64,000 nt of DNA from Amycolatopsis lexingtonensis (lineage in GTDB: Bacteria > Actinomycetota > Actinomycetes > Mycobacteriales > Pseudonocardiaceae): positions 5,501,501-5,565,500 of the forward strand of contig NZ_JADBEG010000001.1 of NCBI RefSeq assembly GCF_014873755.1, written 5' to 3'. The notes below the pieces were generated by a model. That model saw only the letters and a program-made list of their open reading frames with translations, did no database searches and had not been told where the DNA came from. The translations under genes were made by a program, and so were the position numbers. Of this stretch, positions 33,055 to 42,358 are shown piece after piece. How positions within the stretch are numbered: the stretch's first letter is position 1; each line of letters starts with the position of its first letter.

Positions 33055-34125
33055 TCAGCCTCCCGCCGCGCTGAGCAGCCCGCAGGCACCGCACGCGGCG
33101 CAGCCCGCGCCCTGGTCGGCGCCGGTCATCCCGGCGGCCCGCAGCAGCGCCGCGACCCGGCTGGTGAGGTCGGCGACCAAGGCCGGTGAAGGCGCGGTGG
33201 CACCGTCGCGGCGGGCCAGGGTGCCGAGCATCGGCCGCATCGGGACGACGAACGGGTACACGCCCGCGTCGATCAGCCGTCCGGCACCCTCGACCAGGTC
33301 GTCCGGGTCCTCGCCGAGCCCGATCAGCAGGTACGTCGACACGCGGTTGCGGCCGAACACCCGGACCGCCTCCGCCCACGCGGCCTCGTACTCGGCCAGC
33401 GGCACGGTCGACTTCCCCGGCATCCAGCGCCGCCGGACGTCGTCGTCGAGCGACTCGACGTGGATGCCGATCGACGTCGCCCCGGCGGCACGCAGTTCGG
33501 TGAGCACGCCGAGGTCGCCCGGTGGTTCGATCTGCACCTGGATCGGCAGGCCCGGTACGGCGTCGAGCACCGCACGGACGCACCGGACGAGGTGCCGGGC
33601 GCCGCGGTCCGGCCCGGCCGTGGTGCCGGTCGTCATCACCATCTGCCGGACGCCGTCGAGCCGCACCGCGGCTTCGGCAACCTCGGCGAGCTGTTGCGGT
33701 GTCTTTGCGGCCACAGTGGACTCCGCCCGCAGCGACTCCTCGATGGTGCAGAACCGGCAGCGCTGGTCTTCGGCGTACCTGATGCACGTCTGCACGACGG
33801 TCGTCGCGAGGACGTCCTTGCCATGCAGCAGCGCGATCTTCCGGTACGGCACTCCGTCCGATGTGGACAGGTCGTAGAACCGTGGCCGCGCCACCGGTGT
33901 CACGCTCAGGCCGAGATCGACCGTCCCGCGGTGGATCCGGCCGTCCCGGACCTCGTAAGGGCTGTCGTCGTTGAGCGGCAGCGTGGCGTTGGCACCGTCG
34001 ACGACCAGGTGGCCGTCGTCGCTCGGCCCGGCGCCCTTGCTGCGTTGTACGGGTGCGTCCACCCGCACCCCGCGGACGGCGATGTCGGCGCGGGTGTCCA
34101 AATCCTCTTCGATGCCAACGCGCAC
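33055..34125 (-). CDS. Radical SAM protein, MSMEG_0568 type
   Basis: 356 residues with the cluster-binding Cys pattern CIRYAEDQRCRFC (C-x8-C-x2-C). This spacing is unlike the common CX3CX2C but fits what I know of this Nit1C radical-SAM family and of biotin/lipoate-type variants. Downstream segments (PIQVQIEPPGDLGV, IGIHVESLDDDV, STYLLIGLGED) form the TIM-barrel SAM-binding core. The C-terminus has a Cys motif GCAACGAC that could hold a second cluster. It sits between the MSMEG_0572-like gene (9-base gap) and the GNAT fusion (1-base gap). Role presumably in making or transforming the cluster's nitrogen substrate. Confidence 0.88.
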   Translation of the reverse strand: MRVGIEEDLDTRADIAVRGVRVDAPVQRSKGAGPSDDGHLVVDGANATLPLNDDSPYEVRDGRIHRGTVDLGLSVTPVARPRFYDLSTSDGVPYRKIALLHGKDVLATTVVQTCIRYAEDQRCRFCTIEESLRAESTVAAKTPQQLAEVAEAAVRLDGVRQMVMTTGTTAGPDRGARHLVRCVRAVLDAVPGLPIQVQIEPPGDLGVLTELRAAGATSIGIHVESLDDDVRRRWMPGKSTVPLAEYEAAWAEAVRVFGRNRVSTYLLIGLGEDPDDLVEGAGRLIDAGVYPFVVPMRPMLGTLARRDGATAPSPALVADLTSRVAALLRAAGMTGADQGAGCAACGACGLLSAAGG

Positions 34126-34134
34126 GGACCGCTC

Positions 34135-34647
34135 CTAGAACATGTAGGTGGAGTTGATGATGGCGCCCTTGCGCGCGTAGTGGATCAGCGCGTCCTGCAC
34201 GTCGAGGGGGTGCGTCGGGATGACGCCCTCGATGAGGTCCTCCTCGCGGGCGCCGTGCAGCGACAGCCCGAACCGGCAGCAGTAGGCCTTGCCGCCCTCG
34301 GAGATGAACGTCTTGAGCTGGTCGTTGATGTTCAGCTCGCCCGGGAACGCGGCGTTGCCGGTGGTCGGGAAGCCGCGCGTGGCCAGGCAGTTCAGCGAAC
34401 CCGGGCCGTAGAAGTAGATCGCCGCCTCGAAGCCCTTCCGCAGCGCGCGGGTCGCCTGCAGGATCGCCACGAAGCTCACCGACGACTCGTGCGCGATGCC
34501 GTGCACGAGGGTGAAGTAGCTCTGGCCCGGTTCGGCCTGGTAATCGGGGAAGACCTTGGTCCCGCCGTAGAGGCTGGACCCCTGCGGCAGCGACGGGTGC
34601 GGGATCTCGTCGAGGCTGGTCTTCTCGGTCTCGGTCAGCTCTGCCAT
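34135..34647 (-). CDS. MSMEG_0572/Sll0783-type nitrogen-starvation protein
   Basis: 170 residues, DsrE-like in appearance, with GIAHESSVSFVAILQATRAL and FYGPGSLNCLATRGFP; a Cys sits in the last motif and another in KAYCCRFGLSL. I recognise it as the small conserved protein of Nit1C clusters, first noted as nitrogen-starvation induced in Synechocystis (Sll0783). Molecular activity unknown. It follows the amidohydrolase gene by four bases. Confidence 0.85.
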   Translation of the reverse strand: MAELTETEKTSLDEIPHPSLPQGSSLYGGTKVFPDYQAEPGQSYFTLVHGIAHESSVSFVAILQATRALRKGFEAAIYFYGPGSLNCLATRGFPTTGNAAFPGELNINDQLKTFISEGGKAYCCRFGLSLHGAREEDLIEGVIPTHPLDVQDALIHYARKGAIINSTYMF

Positions 34648-34651
34648 CGGT

Positions 34652-35488
34652 CTATTTCCCTTTCTTCGATCCGTACAGCACGTCGAACGTGCCGCGGAAA
34701 ACCAGGTCGGCGAGCTCGCCGTCGCCGGCCGCGGCGGCCAGCTTGGCGAGTTCGCCCTCGTGATCGCCCCACGGCTGGTCGGAGGCGAACAGCACGCGGT
34801 CGTGGCCGAGGCCCCGCCGCGAGATCTCTTCGACGAGCCAGCGCGGGGTGAAGCCGATCGCCCACGACAGGTCGGTGTAGACCTGCTTGCCGGCGGCGAT
34901 CCAGTCGAAGAAGCGGCCGCCGACGAGCTTGATGTGCCCGCTCATCCCGCCGCCGAAGTGGACGAGGTGCAGCTTGACGGCGTCGGCGTAGGTGTCGACG
35001 AGCTTGCCCACCTCGTCGATGTCGGACGCCGCCCCGGGCGAGGTGTGGACGTGCACGACGAGGTCGTGCTCCCGCGCGGTGGCGAAGATCCGGTCCAGCT
35101 GGGGTTTGCAGGCGGGATCGGACGCCCGGCCGCCGAGCAGGAAGCTGAGCTTCAGCGCCCGTACGCCTTCTTCGCCCGCCAGCTTCAGAGCTTCTTCGGT
35201 CCGGTCGGCGTCTTCGGCCCGCGGGGACACCCAGAGCGCGGCGCTGATCCGGTCGTCCTTGCTCGCCGCCTCGACGCAGAGTTCGTTGAAGGAGAACGCG
35301 ATCGCCGGGTCCGGGACGCCGTAGTTCGGGATCACCAGCGCGCGTTCGGTGCCTTCACGGTCCAAATCGGACAGTAGCTCGCCGATCGTCGCGCGGCTGC
35401 CGATCGCGGGCGCGACCGGCGGGCCGCCGTAGAACGGGTACGCGGGCAGCACACCCAGGTGCCGGTGGGCGTCGTTGGTCCAGCGCAT
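34652..35488 (-). CDS. Amidohydrolase-family TIM-barrel protein in the Nit1C cluster
   Basis: 278 residues of the amidohydrolase-2 type. It starts [12 protein letters not shown] (the HxH of the first strand), then has DLVVHVHTSPGAASD, LHLVHFGGGMSGH and the terminal Asp in RVLFASDQPWGDHE, consistent with a metal-dependent decarboxylase or hydrolase acting on an acidic substrate. The ATG shares a base with the stop of the FAD oxidoreductase. I do not recall this gene as a core Nit1C member; the place is often held by the small MSMEG_0570-type protein, which I do not see here. It may mark a variant pathway. Confidence 0.82.
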   Translation of the reverse strand: MRWTNDAHRHLGVLPAYPFYGGPPVAPAIGSRATIGELLSDLDREGTERALVIPNYGVPDPAIAFSFNELCVEAASKDDRISAALWVSPRAEDADRTEEALKLAGEEGVRALKLSFLLGGRASDPACKPQLDRIFATAREHDLVVHVHTSPGAASDIDEVGKLVDTYADAVKLHLVHFGGGMSGHIKLVGGRFFDWIAAGKQVYTDLSWAIGFTPRWLVEEISRRGLGHDRVLFASDQPWGDHEGELAKLAAAAGDGELADLVFRGTFDVLYGSKKGK

Positions 35489-36810
35489 CACGCCACCGTC
35501 CGCGGCGCGACCCAGTCGTCGTCGGCGGGGTAGGTGCTCACCGGCGTGCCGGAGAGCCACCGGACATCGCCGCCGCGGCCGACGTCGGTGATCCGCCGGG
35601 TCAGGTACTCGGCGTCCGCGGCGACCCCGCAGAAGCGCCCGGAGCCCCAGGTGTGCTGCCACGGCAGGCCGAGGAAGTACAGCCCGGGACAGCTGGTGAC
35701 GCCGCGGTGGTGGGTCGGGTAGCCCTTGCCGTCGAACACCGGGACGTCGATCCAGCGGTGGTCGCGGCCGAACCCGGTGCTCCAGACGACCGCCGAAAGC
35801 GCTTCCCCGTCGAGGGTGCGCGGCCCGTCCGGCGGCTCCCACACCGGCTGGTAGCGCGGTTCCCGCGGCGCCGCGATCCCGCGCTGGGCGATGAAGGCGT
35901 CGATCGAGTCCTTGATGCCTTCGGACACGGCGTCGGCGGCGTCGAGGTTGCGGCGCAGGTCGTCCGCGAAGCCCAGCTGTCCACTTCGGACGGTATCGAG
36001 CCGGCCGTAGAGCTGCATGCCGTCCGCGGCGAACGCGCGCAGGTCGATGTCGTGGCCGCCGTCGCGACCGGTGACGTAGTGGTTGGCCCGGAACCGCACG
36101 GCGTCCGCGTCGGCGAACTCGTCGATCCCCCGGGCGTAGTAACCCATCTCGTCGAGCCAGGCGACGACGTCCCGGCCGCGGTAGCGCCGGGCCACCCGCG
36201 GCGCCGACCCGACGGCCAGGTGCACCCGGCGCCCGGCCAGGTGCAGGTCCTCGGCGATCTGGCAGCCGGACTGCCCGGTGCCCACGACCAGGACGTCCCC
36301 GTCGGGCAGCTGGGCGGGGTTGCGGTACTCGGCCGAATGCAGCTGGACGACGTGCTCGGGCAGCCGCTCGGCCAGCCGCGGCTTCAACGGCACCTGGTAC
36401 GGGCCGGTGGCCAGCACGACGTGGTCGGCGGTCAGCTCGCCGGCCGACGTCGTGAGCCGGAACCCGCCGCCGGGCAGCTGCCGCAGCCGCGTCGCTTCGA
36501 CACCCTCGTGCAGCGGGACGTCGAATGCCTTCACGTAGTTTTCGAGGTAGGCGACGATTTCGTCCCGGACCATGAACCCGTCCGGGTCGTCGCCCGCGTA
36601 GGGGAACCCGGGCAGCCGGCATTGCCAGTTCGGCGTGACCAGGCAGAAACTGTCCCAGCGGCGGGTCCGCCATTCGTGCCCCGCGCGCTCGCGTTCGAGC
36701 ACCAGGTGCCCGACTCCGGCCGCGGTCAGGCAGTGGGACATCGACAGTCCCGCCTGGCCGCCGCCGACCACGATCACCGGCCGGTGCAGGCCGTCGAGCT
36801 GGAAGTTCAT
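35488..36810 (-). CDS. Flavin-dependent oxidoreductase, MSMEG_0569 type
   Basis: 440 residues, first gene of the cluster. An N-terminal FAD site ([15 protein letters not shown]) and an internal NADPH-type site ([16 protein letters not shown] near residue 195) give the two-dinucleotide-fold layout of Baeyer-Villiger/flavin-containing monooxygenases. [22 protein letters not shown] is the conserved post-FAD block I associate with this Nit1C family. Related Nit1C oxidoreductases have been linked to cyanide/nitrile nitrogen metabolism. A 130-base promoter region precedes it; all seven genes downstream of it overlap or lie within ten bases of their neighbours. Confidence 0.88.
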   Translation of the reverse strand: MNFQLDGLHRPVIVVGGGQAGLSMSHCLTAAGVGHLVLERERAGHEWRTRRWDSFCLVTPNWQCRLPGFPYAGDDPDGFMVRDEIVAYLENYVKAFDVPLHEGVEATRLRQLPGGGFRLTTSAGELTADHVVLATGPYQVPLKPRLAERLPEHVVQLHSAEYRNPAQLPDGDVLVVGTGQSGCQIAEDLHLAGRRVHLAVGSAPRVARRYRGRDVVAWLDEMGYYARGIDEFADADAVRFRANHYVTGRDGGHDIDLRAFAADGMQLYGRLDTVRSGQLGFADDLRRNLDAADAVSEGIKDSIDAFIAQRGIAAPREPRYQPVWEPPDGPRTLDGEALSAVVWSTGFGRDHRWIDVPVFDGKGYPTHHRGVTSCPGLYFLGLPWQHTWGSGRFCGVAADAEYLTRRITDVGRGGDVRWLSGTPVSTYPADDDWVAPRTVA

Positions 36811-36940
36811 GCCGATCAGTGCACCGGCGAACCATGTCCGGACGGTTTCATCCGGAACACTGGCGTGTTACCGCGCCACCGCCGCGTGACAACTTTTCCC
36901 GGGCGCGGCTTAACATTCGCGCCCGGCCGGCGTCAGGCCG
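36811..36940 (-). promoter_or_regulatory. Promoter region of the Nit1C-like operon
   Basis: The only upstream space for the eight-gene cluster, also separating it from the Rhs gene end. On the minus strand a relatively AT-rich stretch (GGAAAAGTTGTCAC, then GGTAACAC and GATGAAAC) contains GTNAC- and GAAAC-like half sites that recall GlnR boxes. The spacing does not fit the canonical 6-base pattern, so GlnR control is only a suggestion. Confidence 0.4.
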
Positions 36941-39900
36941 TCAGAGCCCGTACTCCTTCGCGATGTCCTTCCCGTGCGGCTGCCACCAGTCCTTTTCCAC
37001 GCTCCCGCCCTTCGGCACCGCGGGGTTGCAGTGGTAGGTCGTGACCCAGTTGCCGCCGCCCTGGCCGTCCGGTTTCCAGTACGAGGTCATGTCGTACTGG
37101 ACGCCGTCGTCCTTGGCGTCCTTGTCGTACTGGACGGACTTGCGGTTGCCGTCGTAGCTTTCGCGCTCCGCCTTGGCGCTGTCGTAGTCCGACTGAGCCT
37201 TGTCCCGGTCGGCCTTCGCGTCCTTGAACTCCTGGTTGAGCTTCTTGCCCTCGTCCATGATCGCCGCCTTCTCCTCCGGCGGCGCGTTCTTGTAGGCGGC
37301 CTTCTTCGCGTTGAGTTCCGCCTCGAGCTCGTCGACCTTTTCCTGGCGCGCGTCGAGATCGCTCTTCTTCGCGTTCACGTTCTGGTCGATCGACCCGGGG
37401 TTCTTGCCCTCCGTGCCGTGCTTGGCGTATTGGGGGTCGTTGCTGTACTTGGCGACTTCCTTGGAGAAGTAGTTCTGGTGCCACTTGTCGTTGACGTTGT
37501 CCGGGAACTTCGTCCCCGAGCCGCCTGTGTACTTCATGCCGAAGCTCTGGTTGCCGCCCTGGTGCTTGCCCTGGTGGGAGTCGACCTGGACCTCGGTGCC
37601 GTCGTGCTTGCCCAGCGAATGGGTGTCGGTCTTGCCGCCACCGCCGGAGCTGCTGGCCTGCGTGTCGTCGGTGTTCTTGCCCTTGCCCTTCTTGCCACCG
37701 CCGCCGCGAGGGATGTTGCCCGCGTTGTCGCCGCCGCCCGGCTGGTCGTTCGTCTTGTTCTTGCCGCCCTTCCCGCAGGGGGCGAGGCCGAGCAGGTCGC
37801 GCTCCGCCAGCGGGTTGTCGACGTAGGCGGCCGGGTTGGGGGCCGGGCCGAGGCCGAGCGGGTCCTGGCTCAGGTAGCGGCCGGTCGACGGGTCGTAGTA
37901 GCGGAAGACGTTGTAGTGCAGGCCCGATTCGGCGTCGGCGTACTGCCCCGGGAACCGGAGCGGGGTGGCCGCCGCGCCGGTCTCGCGGCCCCACAGGCCC
38001 GCGTTCCCGCGCCAGACCGGCGTGCCCGCCGCGTCGACCAGCTCGGTCGGGCGGCCGATGAGGTCGGTGACGATCGCGAAGAACCGGTCCTGCAGCGTCG
38101 CCGAGCGCTCGACCTGGACGACCGGCCGGTCGTCGCCCGGGTGGTATTCCCAGACCGTGAGGTGCCGGGTCTGCGCGGCGTCCACGTGGACCTGCTCCAC
38201 CAGCAGCGCGCCGCTCCAGGTGAACTCGTAGGACTCGGCGACCGCGCGGGCGCCGGTGGCCGAGGTGACGACGCGCTGCTTGGCGATCCGGCGCCCGATC
38301 GGGTCGTACCGGTACCACCACTGGTCGCCCTCGGGCGTCGTGACCGCGAGCAGGCGGTCCTGGGCGTCCCACAGGTACCGCCAGACCCGGGCGCCTTCGT
38401 GCCGCGCGACCACCCGGCCCTGGACGTCGTGGTCGAAGGTGACGGCGCCGGCGGCGACCAGCCGGTTGTCCGCGTACCGGCGCGGCCCCGCGCTCGGCAC
38501 CTGGCCGGGCTCCCTGGTCTCCACCACGTTCCCGGCGGGGTCGTAGCGGTAGGCCTCGCTGCCGGCCGCGCCGTGCACCTCGGTCACCCGCCCGGTGGCG
38601 TCGAGCACGAGCCGGGTCGGCCCGGCCACGTCGTCGTCGATCCCGGCGAGCAGCCCGTCGGTCCGGTAGCTGAACCGGCGGTGCCGCGACGGCGTCCCCG
38701 CGGCCAGCACCGACTGGCCGACCAGGTTGTCGTCGACGTCGAACGTCTGCGTCAGCGCGACACCGCCCTCAACGGTGCGCGCGATCTCCCGGCCGCCCGC
38801 GTCGTGCTCGAAGCGCACGGTGTGCCCGGCGACGGCGAGCGACACGGGCCGCCCGTCGCCGTCGAAGCGCCACACGCTGTCCACTCCGGACGGGGTGCGC
38901 CGCCGCACGGTGCCGTCGGCCTCGTAACTGCTGGTCAGCGTCCGGCCGTCGACCGACTCGCTGAGCACGTTGCCTTCGCCGTCGTAGGCGACGCGCAGCT
39001 CGACGTCGCCCATGACGGCGGCGGTCATCCGGCCGACGGCGTCGTAGGTGAACCGGGTCGTGCCGGCCGGAGAACGGCGTTCGACGACGTTGCCGAGCAC
39101 GTCGTGGACGTAGTCGGTTTGCTCGCCCGCCCCGTTCACCGACCGGACGAGCCGGCCCGCCCGGTCGTAGCCGAAGCGCAGGGTGCGGCCGTCGAAGTCG
39201 GTCTGCTCGATCAGCCGCCCGGACGGGTCGTAGCGGTAGGTCCAGGTCTGCCCGAGCGGGTTGGTGACCGTGCTCGGCCGCAGCTCGGTGTCGTAGGTGT
39301 ACGTCGTCCGGGCGCCCGAGGCGTCGATCGTCGCGGTGACCAGGTCGAACGGGCCGTACTCGAGCCGTTCGGCCAGTCCCGCGCCGTTGACGCGTTCGAC
39401 CTCGTTGCCCTCCGCGTCGTAGCCGCGGGTTTCGCGCACCCCGGAGGGCCGCACCCGCAGCCGTTCCTGCCCGTCGGGGGTCCAGCCGAGCACGACGTGC
39501 TGCCCGGACCGGTTGAGCACCGACTTCGGCCGCCCGAAGACGTCCCGGTCCACCGGCGGCGGCTCTTCGTCCCCGCGCGTCCAGGCGGCCTGCTCGGAGG
39601 TCAGCGGTTTCGCGGTGCCGAGCGTCTCGGTGAACGGGTCGGGCGCCTCGTCGCGCGGGTAGAAGCGGGACAGCACGGTGCCGTCGTCCGCGGTGGCCTC
39701 GATCGTCAGCCCGGCGTCGTCCTGCGTGACCCGCAGCACCGAGCCGTCCGGCCGGGTCACCGACCGCAGCCGGCCCCGCTCGTCGTAGGCGAACGCCGTC
39801 GTCTGCCCGAGTGGGTCGGTGCGGGACAGCAGGCGGTCGTCGCGGTCCCATTCGGAGGTGGTGACCTGGCCCAGCGGGCCGACTTCGCGGACGAGCTGGT

Positions 39901-41806
39901 AGGCCTCGTTGAAGTGGAACTCGCCGGTGTGGCCGAGGGAGTCGGTGAAGGTCGTGACGCGCCGCTGCGTGTCGTAGGTGAAGGCGGCGTCGTAGAAGCC
40001 GCGGTCGCCGATGGTGCGGACGCAGCGGCCCTCGCCGTCGTAGACGTAGCGGAACCAGGTGCCGTTGCGGTCCTGCCAGCCGGTGACGCGGCCCGCGGGG
40101 TCGTAGTCGTAGACCTGCGCGCGGCCGGAGGCGTTGAATTCCTGGGTCAGGCGGCCCTGCGGGTCGTAGCCGAACCGCCGGACCAGGACCGGGGACCCGC
40201 CGGCCGGATCGGTCACGTGGACGGTGGTGACGCGGCCGCTTTCGGTCTCCAGCTCCACCCGGTACCCGGCGGAGTGCCGCAGGGTCCGCGGCGCGCCGAG
40301 GGCGTCGTAATCGACGTCGACCCGGGCGCCATCGTCGTCGGTGATCGACTGCAGGACGAGCTCGGCCTGGCCCCGTCCCGGCAGCGCGGCGAACCGGAGT
40401 TCCCGGCCCCGCAACGGGTCGGACTGGGTGTAGCTGCCGTCGGCGTGCCGGGTCAGCGGGCGCCGGGGCCCGTCCGTGGGCAGCACCGGCACCCCCGGCG
40501 CGGCCGGCGGGTAGACCAGGGTGGTGCCGTCCGCGGCGTAGCACCGGACGTACTCGCGGCCCACCGCCAGCCGCTGGTCCACAGTGGACACCCAGGTCGG
40601 GCCGAACCACCGGCCGGCGCGGTAGGAGGACACGTGCAGCCGCTCGAGCACCAGCGGCGACGGCAGCTCCAGGTCGAGCTGGTCGATCACGACGTTGCCG
40701 CGCGCGATGTCCACCGGGTCGGTCTTGCACTCCCAGGTGTCCTTGCCCCCACCGCCGTTGTCGCCGTTCTTCCCGGTGTCGCCCTTCGCCGGCGGCGGGT
40801 CGCCCGGGGTCCCGTTGCCGTTGCCGTTGCCGTTGCCGGACGAGTGGTCACCCGAAGTCGTGGTGGAGTCCTTGCCCCCGCCACTGCTGGAGTGGTCCCC
40901 GGATCCCGGCCCGCCACCCTTGCCGCCCGAGTGGTCACCGCTGGCGGTGGTGGAGTCGCCGTCGCCTTTGCCGCCGCCCTTGACGTCGGGAGCCTTCGGA
41001 CCACCGTCGATCTTCCCGGGCTTGGGCGGCGGGCCGACCTTGCCGCCCTTGATGTTCTTCAGCCCCTTGGCGGCATCCTCGAACAGGGTGCCCGCCTTCT
41101 TCAGCAGCGGCACCAGTCCCTTGAGCGCCTTGACGAGCTTGGTGGTGAGGCTCGCGATCTTCGAAGCCGTCTTCGCGACGGCGGCGACGACCTGCGGCAC
41201 CACCCAGGTCAGCCCGATGCCGAGGGTGAACACGACCTGCAGCGCCCACGAGATCAGGTGCCCGACCAGCTCGGCGATGATGTCCCGCACCAGCGTGCGA
41301 ACGGCGGCGACAACTTCACCGGCGGTCTTCACACCGCTCCCGGCGCCTTCGCAGCCCTTCTGCGCGGCGGCCAGCAGCCCGGAAGTGTCATCGGCCCGCT
41401 TGCGGTAGTTGTCGGCGGCGGACCCCTGCCAGCTGACGAGGTCGGCCTTGACGGCGTTGGTCAGCTCGGTCGAGACGTCCCCGAGCTCTTTGGCGATGTT
41501 GTTCCAGGTCTGCGACTGCGCGGCGATCTCATCGGCGTTCCCGGTGAGCGCGTTGAGCGCTTCCTTGAGCGGCCCGACGTGCTCGATCAGCCACCCGACA
41601 CCGGCGGCGAAGATCGCACCGAAGGGGTCCATCACCGCGGTCAGCGCATCCAGCGCGGTGCCCACCGCGCCCATCGCCACCGAGGCCCAGTCACCGCTCT
41701 CGATGGCGTCCTTCAGGCCGATGGCGTCTTCGAGCAGCGGCACCCCGGAGTACGACTTCGTCGAATCCTGCGCCTGCGCGACCAGCGGGTTACCCACAGC
41801 GACCAC
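36941..41806 (-). CDS. WXG-type Rhs/YD-repeat polymorphic toxin-like protein
   Basis: 1621 residues. The N-terminal 180 residues are helical with a WQG turn at 126-128, as in WXG100-like type VII substrates. A hydrophobic segment follows at about 183-211, then a Gly/Ser/Asp-rich linker to about 360. A DUF6531-like start (PVDIARGNVVIDQLDLELP) leads into about 950 residues of YD/RHS repeats (GRLTQEFNASGRAQVYDYDP and similar). The core ends with the conserved YYDPSTGRYLSQDPLGL. The remaining 278 residues are the variable C-terminus: a Gly/Lys linker, a coiled coil (LDARQEKVDELEAEL) and a terminal segment with Trp/His/Cys (TTYHCNP) that I do not recognise. No immunity gene follows. A second GTG at 41797 has better-spaced Shine-Dalgarno and may be the true start. 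Confidence 0.88.
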   Translation of the reverse strand: MVAVGNPLVAQAQDSTKSYSGVPLLEDAIGLKDAIESGDWASVAMGAVGTALDALTAVMDPFGAIFAAGVGWLIEHVGPLKEALNALTGNADEIAAQSQTWNNIAKELGDVSTELTNAVKADLVSWQGSAADNYRKRADDTSGLLAAAQKGCEGAGSGVKTAGEVVAAVRTLVRDIIAELVGHLISWALQVVFTLGIGLTWVVPQVVAAVAKTASKIASLTTKLVKALKGLVPLLKKAGTLFEDAAKGLKNIKGGKVGPPPKPGKIDGGPKAPDVKGGGKGDGDSTTASGDHSGGKGGGPGSGDHSSSGGGKDSTTTSGDHSSGNGNGNGNGTPGDPPPAKGDTGKNGDNGGGGKDTWECKTDPVDIARGNVVIDQLDLELPSPLVLERLHVSSYRAGRWFGPTWVSTVDQRLAVGREYVRCYAADGTTLVYPPAAPGVPVLPTDGPRRPLTRHADGSYTQSDPLRGRELRFAALPGRGQAELVLQSITDDDGARVDVDYDALGAPRTLRHSAGYRVELETESGRVTTVHVTDPAGGSPVLVRRFGYDPQGRLTQEFNASGRAQVYDYDPAGRVTGWQDRNGTWFRYVYDGEGRCVRTIGDRGFYDAAFTYDTQRRVTTFTDSLGHTGEFHFNEAYQLVREVGPLGQVTTSEWDRDDRLLSRTDPLGQTTAFAYDERGRLRSVTRPDGSVLRVTQDDAGLTIEATADDGTVLSRFYPRDEAPDPFTETLGTAKPLTSEQAAWTRGDEEPPPVDRDVFGRPKSVLNRSGQHVVLGWTPDGQERLRVRPSGVRETRGYDAEGNEVERVNGAGLAERLEYGPFDLVTATIDASGARTTYTYDTELRPSTVTNPLGQTWTYRYDPSGRLIEQTDFDGRTLRFGYDRAGRLVRSVNGAGEQTDYVHDVLGNVVERRSPAGTTRFTYDAVGRMTAAVMGDVELRVAYDGEGNVLSESVDGRTLTSSYEADGTVRRRTPSGVDSVWRFDGDGRPVSLAVAGHTVRFEHDAGGREIARTVEGGVALTQTFDVDDNLVGQSVLAAGTPSRHRRFSYRTDGLLAGIDDDVAGPTRLVLDATGRVTEVHGAAGSEAYRYDPAGNVVETREPGQVPSAGPRRYADNRLVAAGAVTFDHDVQGRVVARHEGARVWRYLWDAQDRLLAVTTPEGDQWWYRYDPIGRRIAKQRVVTSATGARAVAESYEFTWSGALLVEQVHVDAAQTRHLTVWEYHPGDDRPVVQVERSATLQDRFFAIVTDLIGRPTELVDAAGTPVWRGNAGLWGRETGAAATPLRFPGQYADAESGLHYNVFRYYDPSTGRYLSQDPLGLGPAPNPAAYVDNPLAERDLLGLAPCGKGGKNKTNDQPGGGDNAGNIPRGGGGKKGKGKNTDDTQASSSGGGGKTDTHSLGKHDGTEVQVDSHQGKHQGGNQSFGMKYTGGSGTKFPDNVNDKWHQNYFSKEVAKYSNDPQYAKHGTEGKNPGSIDQNVNAKKSDLDARQEKVDELEAELNAKKAAYKNAPPEEKAAIMDEGKKLNQEFKDAKADRDKAQSDYDSAKAERESYDGNRKSVQYDKDAKDDGVQYDMTSYWKPDGQGGGNWVTTYHCNPAVPKGGSVEKDWWQPHGKDIAKEYGL

Positions 41807-41924
41807 CCCCTACGACAAGATCCACCATTCGGTCGACCTTAGTGAGGCGCCCGGACGCGGGCCGCGACACCGCCAGGGCCTGCCCGTTCGACTCCCCGGG
41901 ACTTCCCCAACGGGTCAGGGTTCA

Positions 41925-42185
41925 CGGAAACGCGCAACCCATCGCCGTGCCAGTTCGCGACTTATTTGTTCGAAGATGTCAGGTGCAGACAGTTCCAAAA
42001 GAACCTGCGTCAACCTCGCCGGATAGGTATCCATCGAGAACACGGACCACATGCGCAGGCGTCAGCGTCACAAGCTCGTCATCACTGTCGTACCCGAGAC
42101 GCGACAGGTCACAGGCCGCCTCAGCCACCGAAGTACGCAGTTCGAGCAGGCGCTGAAGAACCGCTATGCGTTCTTGACGTTCCAT
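41925..42185 (-). pseudogene. Broken immunity-like gene beside rhs
   Basis: The ATG at 42185 has a GGGAGG site and reads MERQERIAVLQRLLELRTSV and then DSDDELVTLTPAHVVRVLDGYLSGEVDA, the start of a small acidic actinobacterial family commonly found beside Rhs/polymorphic toxins. The frame then ends at 41979 (GSFGTVCT). A one-base shift continues as QVLLELSAPDIFEQISRELA and then RRWVARFREP to TGA at 41925, which looks like the C-terminal helix of the same family. The central WAN-EGREDI-type segment I would expect is missing. I infer an internal deletion with frameshift. Alternatively an 68-residue truncated protein is still made. Confidence 0.6.
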
Positions 42186-42308
42186 CAGCAGCCTCCCGGA
42201 ATGTTCCTTCGCTTCGACCTGAAGCGAACGACCCACAGCTCCCGCGTCGGCGGCTCACCCCTCCGACCGAGCGGTCAAACGACCTCCGACGCCCCGGCAT
42301 CCACACAG

Positions 42309-42340
42309 CAAAAAGCCGTGTCGACCTCGGTCGACACGGC
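42309..42340 (-). terminator. Intrinsic terminator after tRNA-Glu
   Basis: GCCGTGTCGACC / GGTCGACACGGC perfect 12-bp stem at 42315-42340; on the minus strand it is followed by a run of five T. It lies 16 bases beyond the tRNA-Glu 3' end. Confidence 0.88.
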
Positions 42341-42358
42341 TTCCGTGACTACTGCTGG

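Noticed and set aside
36811..36940. Canonical GlnR box before the Nit1C cluster
   Set aside because: Only half-site-like GTNAC and GAAAC strings with unsuitable spacing were found.
36974..41842. 1622-residue plus-strand frame opposite rhs
   Set aside because: Mirror of the Rhs gene in a GC-rich genome; Val/Arg-rich, no motifs. The minus strand has YD repeats and the DPLGL core end.
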